DNA of 64,000 nucleotides from Incurvaria masculella. Taxonomy: Eukaryota > Arthropoda > Insecta > Lepidoptera > Incurvariidae. The notes beneath the pieces are model-generated. The model was not told where the DNA came from, made no database searches, and saw nothing but the letters and a program-made list of their open reading frames with translations. The stretch is taken from the NCBI GenBank assembly GCA_946894095.1, contig OX335662.1:10496001-10560000 (forward strand), given 5' to 3'. The position numbers were made by a program, and so were the translations under genes. The first letter of the stretch is position 1, and the number at the start of each line of letters is the position of its first letter. Positions 55,548 to 64,000 of the stretch are shown in pieces.

Positions 55548-55875
55548 AAACAATCTGTGAATTTAACTGTAATTCCAATAATAACAACTGTCTTGCAACG
55601 TTATAATATAATAGAGCCAACTAAGTGAATCGGTTACTCAAACGGAGTAAAGACAGTCAGCCTTAAACATTAAAATTCGTATTCAGAGAGCACCTGTCAA
55701 AACTTAGTACGAGATTAGCACCGGACTAACCATACAAAAACCCGTTTAGTCCGGCGGATTGAAGTTAGTCTGCCCACTCTGAATACACCTGTAAAGGTTT
55801 TTGTAATTGACTGAGTGTAATAGCTGTTTCCCGTAATGTTCAATCAGTCAAGATAACCGTTTCAAAATTATCTGC
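55548..55875 (-). repeat. 'CACTGAAAA' repeat, minus partial copy
   Basis: Begins 'actgaaaaaaacaatctgtg' at about 55,541. The 'tgtaattccaataataacaa' and 'gagccaactaagtgaa' phrases are the inverse complement of the repeat at 49,100-49,199. Confidence 0.55.
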
Positions 55876-56104
55876 AGGCCTATTCCTGGCATTCAGTAAT
55901 CAGGAGTCAGGAATCCTGAGTCTAGAAAACCGCTTTTATAGCCGCTTTCAAAGCGAGTTTTTCCACGGAAAACCGTGACTAATGAAAAAAACTATGCTCC
56001 GGAATTTTTTCGTCAAGAAAATTGCCTTGAAAACTGCTATAAAGGCGGTTTTATATACTCAGGATTCCTGATAGCTGATTACGGAATTCCAGGAATAGGC
56101 TTGC
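55876..56104. mobile_element. Hairpin MITE ('CTATTCCTGGCATTCAGTAA' ends), copy 1
   Basis: 'ttcctggcattcagtaatca' pairs with 'tgattacggaattccaggaa', and 'ctagaaaaccgctttta' with 'aaaggcggttttata'. About 229 bp, non-coding. Second copy at 61,899. Confidence 0.82.
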
Positions 56105-56299
56105 TGATCACGGAGGTACCACGTCTTTTTTATTTAAAGCATGACGTGGGAGGTATTACATCATCTTAAAATCCTGATTAGTCGCGCCAACTTTTGTGAA
56201 AACTTGCCATAGTAGTATTTGTACGTTTAATGCTATGAATTGGCAAAGCTAACAAAAATTTTAGGAAAAACATTTTACTTAATATTTTTTTGTGATTTT

Positions 56300-56551
56300 A
56301 TTATGCAACCAAACATGGATGGCTAATACCACACAACTACCGTAATGATATAAGCCCAATACACCACATTCCCGAAGGAATTAGGTGCCATGCCAGAACC
56401 TTCCCTTTATGAGCACGGCTACATTGAGGTGGATGGAAAACACGGACAATTTTTCAATACCGCTTCGACGATCTTTTCATCCAATGCGATGGTACCAGCC
56501 CGGGCGGGCTTCCCTACCACTTAGTAGGAAAAGGGGACCTACATTTTTTAC
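56300..56551 (-). repeat. SINE body and 3' end (minus)
   Basis: 'catggatggctaataccaca' to 'ctaccacttagtaggaaaag', the inverse of the SINE body. The next sequence, 'acccgactgcgaaagaagga', belongs to another repeat. Confidence 0.82.
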
Positions 56552-56600
56552 CCGACTGCGAAAGAAGGAGGGTTATGTTTTTCGAGTGTATGTATGTATG

Positions 56601-56631
<31 letters not shown>

Positions 56632-56775
56632 ATTTCTTTGTCGCCCCCTGCAGCATAAACGGTTTGATGGATTTTAGCTTGAGAGGTGTCGTTACATTCG
56701 TCTTAATTGTGAGAGTGACACTGGGTATATCAAAATCATAAAAAAATCATAGCTGATTTTTGGCGCCAAATTATG
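56552..56775 (+). repeat. Dispersed repeat with (TATG)n
   Basis: 'acccgactgcgaaagaagga' then a TATG/TGTA microsatellite (56,587-56,632) and 'cgccccctgcagcataaacg'. I associate this arrangement with common lepidopteran repeats; no second full copy is in the window. Confidence 0.5.
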
Positions 56776-57634
56776 TGTTTTCAAATATATTTTTTCTTGA
56801 AACCTATCGAGTGGGGTATCAAACTAAAGGGTTAAAATAGTTTACAAAAAGGTATGCAACTTATATGTTTAAATGTAATTTGGAATAAGAAATTCCAAAA
56901 ACATCAAAATATTCAACGTTAAAAATTAATTCAAATGATTTTTGTTTACGCAAGCGCGCTGGTCACACCAACTCAGGTCATATACTCCTCTTCTCACTAC
57001 CTCCAGCTATATGGAAAGTAGCTTCGGTTACATTGCATATTTATATGGTGTAACCGAAAGATAACTTTGGGATGACTATAACTGGAAGTGGTGGATCCGG
57101 GCGATAGTCAGATAGATTTTCGACATTCTCGGTCGCCGCATAGACCGATATCACCATCATTGCTTTACTATCAGCATTCTGCACCTGCACAGCTCATAAA
57201 TCCATACTTCCGTTGTCAATGGGTGTCACGCTGGGGAAGGTCCGCTTGTTCCACAAGAGGGCGACCCTACAGTGCCGAGATACTGTGGTGCCCAAAATCG
57301 GTATCAATCTGATAATATCTAAAAGCTTTACCAAAGATAGGAAAACTTTCCATGAAGATGTCGTCAGCCCCCTGATGAGGACCTATGTTACATAGGGTAC
57401 ATAAAATATGATCGTCATCATAATATCGCTGATCTTTAACCGTGCGTCCTTGGGAGCAGTGGGAAGGAAAAGCACGGCTTTGCCAAAGTTGGGTTTGTCA
57501 TCATATATCACATATTATTAACACGTTATATTATTCAAAATAATAATCCATGAGTTCATGTACGGATTAAATCATGAACGTTATATTTTGATGGGCTTTG
57601 GAGGCAAGAAAAACAATAAACGCTCAGTTGGGAT

Positions 57635-57709
57635 GTAACAGTTTATAAGCTCCAAGGTAACACATTCGATCGGGCGATTGTAGACCTCGGGCCCACATAT
57701 ATTTGCAAA
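57635..57709 (+). pseudogene. PIF1-type helicase fragment, probably Helitron RepHel
   Basis: 25 codons reading 'VTVYKLQGNTFDRAIVDLG'. This matches the 'iTvHKsQG.TlD.aVvdLG' motif near the end of PIF1-family helicases, including Helitron RepHel. Codons just before it fit too ('SWD'). The next conserved block is in another frame and decayed ('VKVLNCETGT'). Host PIF1 is the alternative; the decay favours a transposon relic. Confidence 0.5.
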
Positions 57710-57969
57710 CGATGAATCCAGGTCTCTTTCGCCGCATCCAGTTAAAGTTCTAAACTGTGAAACTGGAACTTAACTAACTCAATAATTAAATAAAAATGGC
57801 TTTAATAATGTTTTTGACTCACATTCAAAGCTGTCAGTCAAGAGACAACTTCCAGTCTTATGAAGTAGTGGATATAAATATTATAATCATGGTTATTATG
57901 GAGATTATTGAATTTTAACTAGCAGTTAGTTTATACATGGATGAAATCCTGTGATCAAAGCGATTACTA

Positions 57970-59011
57970 CTGGGTCCGTTAGTTGAACTGTTACTTCTAT
58001 TTTCAAAATAATAATGACAGCGCGCCAAATTTTGGTGAAACGTCAATTTGTTTCATTGTTTTTAAGTGGGCGAAAAAAGCGGGAACAAATTTGAATTGTA
58101 TAATACATTTTCGCAATGGATATTAAACCTAACATTGTGATCGTTTTGTATTTGACCGGAAAATCACAACCAGTCATCGTTCGGGAGCTCCGACATTTAC
58201 ATGTGAACAAAATGTTAGTGCATCGAACCATTAAGCGTTATAACCTAGCATTGCTAAACGGCATAGAGGCGGTCATCCGAAAATAGCAGTATCACATGAT
58301 ATGGTTCGAAAGGTAAAGGCTCGAATTCAAGGAAATCCTCACCAGTGTTCTGCAAAATTTGCGAAAAGTCAGACAATACCCGACTCAAGTAATCGGCGCA
58401 TACTGAAACACAAAGAAATGCAACTGAAGCCCTACCAACAAGATATAAAAATTACAGCATCTTAGTTCAGCGCAGAAGGCAGTTTGACTACAAAGAGCTC
58501 AAGCAATGAAAGTCTTGCGTGGCGATCTGGAAAACATTGTTTTTTCTGATGAAAAAATGTTTACTGTCTAACAGTATATAAACAAACAACATTTTCGTGT
58601 TTGCCTACGGGGCAAATCCGACGAGAATTTCGACGATGGAGTTCCCGTTCGTAAGCAAGCGCCCGCTTCTGTTACGGTCTCGGCTGCAGTGACCGCAAAT
58701 GGTCGCTATTCACTCGTGTTTATCGAGAAGGGCGTCAAAGTCAACCAGCAAGTGTGTGCAAAAGGTGTTAAATGAGGCTCTCATACCATGTGCACGTGTA
58801 AACAATGCAGTACGAAACGCTGGACGTTCCAACAACACTCAGGATCGTCTCAGAAAGCTCTTATCTATGGATCAAAGGAGGCTATATCGAACAATAACAA
58901 TTATTGTCTTAAAATTAAATGTTTTATTGTGATATAATTTTTAACGAACCGTACTTCAATTAACTAAATAACATCATTTTCAATTGGTAACACTTCGAGT
59001 GACGGACCCTG
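57970..59011 (+). mobile_element. Mariner transposon, complete ends, dead transposase
   Basis: Ends CTGGGTCCGTTAGTTGAACT (left) and, as inverse complement, CAGGGTCCGTCACTCGAAGT (right) are terminal inverted repeats. TA dinucleotides flank both (57,968-57,969 and 59,012-59,013). Total 1,042 bp, slightly short for mariner/maT-type elements. Confidence 0.85.
58116..58893 (+). pseudogene. Mariner-type transposase pseudogene
   Basis: Starts ATG at 58,116 with 'MDIKPNIVIVLYLTGKSQ', a helix-turn-helix N-terminus. 'VHRTIKRYN' and 'RGGHPKIAV' follow in shifted frames. The catalytic domain is seen as 'EKMFTV' + stop + 'QYINKQ' near 58,550 (the first Asp region), then 'TVSAAVTANGRYSLVFIEKG', a usual mariner block, and a damaged second catalytic block 'FQQHSGSSQKA' where the Asp is replaced. 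The C-terminal third is deleted. Multiple stops and frame changes; inactive. Confidence 0.82.
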
Positions 59012-59118
59012 TATATAACCACAGGATTTCAGTGTCGAACTGTTCGCTTATAAATTTAGTGTAACTGTAATCAACTTTAGAGGATATATGGTTTTTTTAG
59101 AGATTCTAAAAAAACCAT

Positions 59119-59340
59119 AATATATAGGGTGTTAACGCAGATATGGTCCAAAAGCTAACCACGTATTCCTCGGCATATTTGGAGCTAAAAAGGTAGAAGA
59201 TATTTTGTTGTACGACTTGAAAAAGATTTTCCCCATACATTTTAAATACCTACAAATAAAATGTATATCCTTTTTGTTTCAAATATGCCAAGGAATACGT
59301 AAACGTTTGGACCATACCTCCACTAAAACCTTGTATATAT
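59119..59340. mobile_element. TA-type hairpin MITE
   Basis: 'agatatggtccaaaagctaa' and 'cgtattcctcggcatatttg' pair with 'caaatatgccaaggaatacg' and 'cgtttggaccatacc'. Ends TATATAGGG and TTGTATATA fit a TA-flanked element. No coding capacity. Confidence 0.75.
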
Positions 59341-59477
59341 CGGCATATGATCAAAATTTGTTGAATTAGGGAATCTCATTCTATGAACTGATGACTTCAT
59401 TAAAGCCTTAAATATAACATGAAGAAACTTTTAGAAAATGTAGTTTTGTTTTAATATCAATCAAAAAACTCTATTTG

Positions 59478-59860
59478 TTACACCTCGTAGTGTAGGGACT
59501 AAAATATTGCCTTTCATGCAAGAGGTTATGGGCTCAAATCCTCGCATCTGTTATACACCACTTTATCTTGCGAGTTGTTCATGGTTCGGAACCCATGTAA
59601 AACTGTAGGTCACCTTACCCTACTAGGTGACAGGGTTAATCCCGCCTGGGTTGGTATCACCGCATTAGGAAAAACTATAGACGAAGTGGAAATAGATCAT
59701 TGTCTGTATTTTCCACCCATGGTATCCGTGTGCAGCCGTGATTCTGTGTAAAGGAAGGTCCTGACCTGTCACCTAATTCCTTCTGGAATTTTTGAATTAG
59801 GCTTATATCATGACGGTAGTTGTGTTACATTAGCCATCCATGTCAGGTTCCATAATAATA
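59478..59860 (+). repeat. tRNA-headed SINE, full length, diverged
   Basis: Head with 'gggctcaaatcctcg' (B box), body to 'attagccatccatgtcagg' and a short A/T tail. More diverged than the 10,126 and 63,400 copies. Confidence 0.82.
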
Positions 59861-59959
59861 CCTAACCTTACTTTCGTTGGAATTTATTAACGTGCAGATA
59901 TTTAAATGATAAATGCATGCTCTACGAAAACTAAAAATAATTAAAATAAAACAAATTAT

Positions 59960-60741
59960 TTAAAAATATAAAAAACCCGACAGCGTAAAAAATTGTAACT
60001 TAAAATTGACTTACTAAACGAACTGAAAAGATAGAAACAAGTTGAAAAATTAAATATTTGTTGTGTTTGAATGATTATGGTTGACAGTGTTTACAAACGC
60101 AGTCGGTGGCATAAGATACATTAACTACGATTTATATTTTCAATGGTGTGCCTATGCAAATTTCACGATGGTCGGTTGAGTTCGCGAAACAGACAAACTT
60201 ACTTTCGTATTTATTATATGACAGTTAGGAGATTATAATTTGTCTCAATAAGTATATTTTTGCTATACCCATATCACTAAGAAAATCGCTAGTCATTAAT
60301 AATGGAATGTATTGGGAAATATATAATATATCATTATATAATTCATATTGTGCATCAAATAGTTGAACTATGATTAAATTTTTTTTTTTGTTATTAAATT
60401 CATTGAAAGTGTACCTATGTAAATTTCATGATGATCGGTGACACCGAGAACGAAAAAAAAAACCTCACTTTAGACATAAAAATGAAAGATAGGATATTGG
60501 AACTTCCCCCACCACGTATTTTCTTGCTCCACCGAAATAATCCATAAAATCGCTAGTAATTTACTATGGAACGTACTGGGGCTATTTGATGCCTCCGACT
60601 GCGTTTGTAAACACTGTCAACCATGATCATTCAAACACAACAAATATTTAATTTTGGAACTTGTTTCCATCTTTTCAGTTCGTTTACTAAGTCAATTTTA
60701 AGTTACAATTTTTTACGCTGTCGGGTTTTTTATATTTTTAA
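59960..60741. mobile_element. Foldback element with ~155-bp inverted ends
   Basis: The left arm 59,960-60,113 ('aaaaaacccgacagcgtaaa' ... 'gtttacaaacgcagtcggtg') and right arm 60,588-60,741 are inverse complements. Two diverged internal repeats ('tgcaaatttcacgatggtcg' and 'tgtaaatttcatgatgatcg') lie inside. Non-coding. Confidence 0.85.
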
Positions 60742-60749
60742 TTACATTA

Positions 60750-60795
60750 CGAAATGCACTTATCGAACTCAGAAAGAGAAAGAAAGTGGTGATAA
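60750..60795 (-). repeat. SINE fragment (minus)
   Basis: 'aaatgcacttatcgaactca' then 'gaaagagaaagaaagtgg' matches the segment just after the tRNA head, inverted. Confidence 0.55.
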
Positions 60796-61189
60796 AACTA
60801 TGGGCATTTTGGTTTAATTTGGGATACTAATTTCTTTCGGGAAACACAGGAAGTACGAAGGACGAAGCATGGATGTTCGTCCATCCTTTTCGTAGAGAAA
60901 CGTGGCTTAATGGCGATGCTGAATTGCTACAATCTCAGCATCTATATAAAAAATAACGTAGCAAAATGCCGGAATTTAGCTAAATCCCTAGTTTAGTAAA
61001 ACTATGTTATATGTGGTAAAAATAATTTCGGTTAGGTTAGATTATTTTAGGCTAGTAATATTTTAGGCTGGTAGTATTTTTTTATGTTTAAATGATTATT
61101 TTAAATATATTATATTGAATTGATACACTTCATTCGTATCTAACTTGACAAGGGCTTTGTACAACTGGCATAGGTTAAGTTGACGATGG

Positions 61190-61505
61190 CTTTTGAGTAT
61201 AGCATATGTAATGCTATAAATTATATTAATTTATATTATTGCATTAGTAACTTTGTTAGTTGTAAGTCATTAAAACTGAGGGTTGCTGTTTCTATTGTTC
61301 TTTGTTCTTTGCCTTAATTTGTTCTACCAAGGAATTGTTTGGCAGTAGCATTTAGATCTAATTGTGTATTTCATAATTGTGGATGAAAAAATATGTTACG
61401 TAAACCCTATTTTTTCTTTACTTGGTTGATTGACATCGCGGATCTTTGTGACGTAACTTAATTTTAACGTAGTTTGACTACCAAATATGCTTAAATAAAT
61501 GAAAT
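61190..61505 (-). repeat. Dispersed repeat 'gatccgcggattcgatcaa', minus copy
   Basis: Inverse of 51,140-51,420: 'gagggttgctgtttctattg', 'ccaaggaattgtttggcagt', 'tttcataattgtggatga'. Confidence 0.7.
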
Positions 61506-61898
61506 GAAAAGTAATTCATCGGTAATATATTATGTTACGAGTATACAAAATAAAAAACGGCTGAGATTTTTATTTAACAAGATTTTACGATTTATTTAAC
61601 GACCACTAGACATTCTATGAAATATTAGACATTGCTAAATTCCCCGTCTTTTATATTTCACTACAATATTTACATATGTAATAATGGATACACAGTATAT
61701 GCAACCCTTGTTGAAAAAAAAAACATCGTATTTTCAATGTAAACTATTTTATTATTTTGTCACTGGAACGAAGGCGCTTTCAATCTAAGGTTAAAGTAAT
61801 TTGTAAATTTGGAATTTGTCACTATTTCCGGTGTGAATCACCAATATCTGTTTCGCGCACGTGCCACTGAATCCTAGCGCTGCGGTTGAACGAGAACA

Positions 61899-62130
61899 GC
61901 AGGTCTATTCCTTGCATTCAGTAAACAGGAATCAGAAATCCTGAGTCTAGAAAACCGTATTTATAGCGATTTTCAAAGCGAGTTTTTCTACGGAAAACCT
62001 CGATTGATTAAAAAAACTATGCCCCGGAATATGTTCGTCAAGAAAATCGCTTTGAAAACCGCTACAAAAGCGGTTTTCTATACTCAGGATTCGTGATTCC
62101 TGATTACTGAATGCCAGGAATAGACCTGCT
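61899..62130. mobile_element. Hairpin MITE ('CTATTCCTGGCATTCAGTAA' ends), copy 2
   Basis: Ends 'gcaggtctattccttgcatt' and 'ccaggaatagacctgc' pair; the interior matches 55,876-56,104. 232 bp, non-coding. Confidence 0.85.
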
Positions 62131-62602
62131 GGCGAGTTATTATGGATCTACGTTCTGGATATATGTACGTGATATCAAGAGGGTGAGTGGAGGCCAACGG
62201 CCTGGATATTAAAATGCCCCCTAGCATCGTGAAGATATGTGAAACGACTGAATCTGTAAGGACTTTGACGCCGCAGCGCTATCACGTGTTCTAGTGGCTT
62301 GAAAATATGCTAAATGAGAGAATGACTAACAATATTGTCGCAAATAAAACACATATTGATGGAGGTTGAGTATTGAAGGACTATTTTAGACTTACATACG
62401 ATCAAATCACATCTTTCCGTATGATATGGTTAAGAGAGGAGATAGCTAGGCTCGGCATGATGCTCGCGAATGAATGCTGTTAGTGGGGACTGGCCTACAT
62501 AGTCTTTTAAAAATATTATAATATATTATTTTGTCACGAACTGTTCCATACTTGTTGATTTTCTTAAATTCAGTTTAATTTAGTGTATTTAAATTAGTTT
62601 TT

Positions 62603-62878
62603 AGGGTTCCGTACCCAAAAGGTGCCAACGGAACCCTATTACTAAGCATCCGTCCGTCTATCTGTCAGTTACAGGGCTATATCTCATGAGCCGTAATGGT
62701 AGGCAGCTGAAATGTTCACAGAGTGTGTATTTATTTTGCCTTTATGGCAAATAGGTAAAATAAAAAAATATAAAAAAAAAATTTGGGAGCCCATACTAAA
62801 AACGTGATTTTTTTGTGTGAGATCGATGGTACGGAACCCTATGTGTGCGAGTCCAAACTGCACTTATCCGATTTTTCT
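62603..62878 (+). repeat. GGGTTCCGTACC dispersed repeat, copy 4
   Basis: 'agggttccgtacccaaaagg' to 'gatggtacggaaccctatg' and a decayed 'ccgatttttc' end. Confidence 0.85.
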
Positions 62879-63224
62879 CCTATCATCTATAATATTAATG
62901 TTTCAAGGAGTTAAAGTATGTCATTTATATATTTCATTTCATTTTTTTCATTTCATTTTATTTATTCAACTTCTGGTAGTAAAACTACACTAAGTCATGT
63001 CACAATTTGATTGATCCGCGGATTCGATCAACCAGTATACACAAACAGGTAACAACAATGCATATGTTTGTAAGCAGTGGAAAATAATGTTGGTAATTCA
63101 GATTAAGTATAGAAGTTTCTGGCCAGTTCATCTTTGCTGTGGTTGTCGAACTAAATCAAAATGAATGTAAAGTGCGACATTTGTGCCAGACCCTCACCTA
63201 ATAGAGGTACAAGCTTTCAAACTT

Positions 63225-63400
63225 TCACAGGGCCTGCGAAAACCACGTCAGCCGGCCAGGTGCTTCTTCACTGCATGTTTCGTATGATAAGGATCCCAGA
63301 TCGTACTTTGGGGAAAATAACTCAGCAGGGATTGTATTCCATAGAATACCGACCGTATATATCAAGGATTTACAGCATCGGTTTGTTCTCAGTTTCCGAG
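63225..63400 (-). pseudogene. LINE ORF2 C-terminal fragment (KHLAGR family)
   Basis: The minus strand gives 'VGILWNTIPAELFSPKYDLG' in one frame. After a one-base shift it reads 'HAVKKHLAG' + stop + 'RGFRRPCES'. Same ending as 53,326-53,460. Confidence 0.65.
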
Positions 63401-63710
63401 TTTGATAAGTGCATTTCGTCACGAATGCGAGCTGCTCCATGGTTCGGAGTCCATGTAAAACTGTAGGTCCCCTTCCCCTACTAGGTGGTAGGGTTTAAGC
63501 ACGCCCGGGTTGGTACCATCGTATTGGATGAAAAGATGTTCGAAGCGGCAATGAAAAATTGTCCGTGTTTTCCATCCAGTTCAATGTAGCCGTGCTCATA
63601 AAAGGAAGGTCCTGGCATGGCACCTGATTCCTTCGGGAATGTGGTGTATTGGGCTAATATCATAACGTTAGTTGTGTGGTATTAGCCATCCATGTCAGGC
63701 CGCATAAAAT
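63400..63710 (+). repeat. SINE body and 3' end, well conserved
   Basis: From 'gataagtgcatttcgtcacg' through 'actaggtggtagggtttaag' and 'aaaggaaggtcctggcatgg' to 'agccatccatgtcaggccgc'. Head missing; it starts right at the LINE fragment on its left. Confidence 0.88.
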
Positions 63711-63744
63711 GATCACGGGCACCCGGATAGCACTTCTGACCTGT

Positions 63745-63835
63745 AATTTACTCCGTCATTCTTTAATCACTCGTTCGTTCGACACGTCCAAACCATTTCA
63801 ACATCCTTCCCTACTTTCGTCATCACATTTTCTTT
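63745..63835 (-). pseudogene. LINE ORF fragment (LKWFGRVER motif)
   Basis: The minus strand reads 'RMLKWFGRVERTSD' and a stop. The 'L.WfGHV.R' motif follows the RT thumb in RTE and similar non-LTR ORFs. It appears to continue towards the right window edge in broken frames. Confidence 0.5.
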
Positions 63836-64000
63836 CAGTGACGATCTAATAACAGAGAACTATCTACAAATAGTCACGAAGTCAACGAACGACGGCGCTA
63901 AATCCTTTTCGCTTTATTTAGTTAAGGCAGCAGTAATTGGATTCGGAAAGCCGTTTGCGTCGAAACAAAGCGATGTAGGCGTCGACACGGGTTGATCGCG

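Noticed and set aside
1..64000. CRISPR arrays, operons, ribosome binding sites, rRNA genes
   Set aside because: None seen; the sequence is eukaryotic. The 5S-like part at 51,600 belongs to a SINE head, not a 5S gene.

Overview
This window reads as a repeat-rich, AT-rich stretch of an insect nuclear genome, most likely a moth or butterfly (Lepidoptera). The reasons are: non-LTR, Penelope-like, mariner, Helitron and piggyBac-like relics packed at high density; a dispersed repeat whose ends carry GGGTTCCGTACC and 'gagtccgactcgcacttggccgg', which I associate with lepidopteran genomes; Helitron ends of the TC...CTAG type; and one intact exon of an invertebrate-type biogenic-amine receptor. There is no prokaryotic gene organisation. 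Nearly all open reading frames above 60 codons are chance or transposon-derived. The species call is inference from repeat style.

Layout. 1-4.8 kb: dispersed repeats and a tRNA-headed SINE. 4.79-7.91 kb: an almost complete but frameshifted Penelope-like retroelement (RT plus GIY-YIG nuclease) with duplicated terminal segments, an 11-bp target duplication and hammerhead-ribozyme-like folds in both terminal segments. 8.3-12.6 kb: SINE copies and a 5'-truncated, internally deleted non-LTR element. 15.6-19 kb: TTAA-flanked MITEs. 19.5 kb: a possible first coding exon with a clean splice donor on the minus strand beside a GC-rich block. 21.07-27.91 kb: a large compound Helitron with two nearly identical 2.4-kb inverted arms, both ending in Helitron 3' termini, and repeated Helitron 5' heads carrying tRNA-like segments. 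28-34 kb: SINE and LINE fragments, a second TTAA MITE and a complete 263-bp Helitron. 35.8-36.3 kb: an exact 120-bp-period tandem array. 40-49 kb: a MITE family with ~100-200-bp inverted ends, two TTAA elements sharing one target site, and one receptor exon (47,506-47,649) squeezed between a SINE tail and a MITE. 51.6 kb: a SINE with a 5S-rRNA-like head. 52.5 kb: a hairpin element with a tRNA-like tip. 55-62 kb: hairpin MITEs, a Helitron-helicase relic, a mariner with both terminal repeats but a broken transposase, and a foldback element. 62.6-64 kb: more repeats and LINE tails.

How parts work together. The only host-gene evidence is the receptor exon, the possible exon at 19.55-19.61 kb and a few weak TATA-type promoters. 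The rest is a layered record of transposition. Non-autonomous elements (SINEs, MITEs, small Helitrons) dominate, and most autonomous elements are broken. The most unusual structures are the palindromic multi-headed Helitron, the ribozyme-bearing Penelope-like element whose first ORF starts inside the ribozyme core, and the SINE family found here with both tRNA-type and 5S-type heads.
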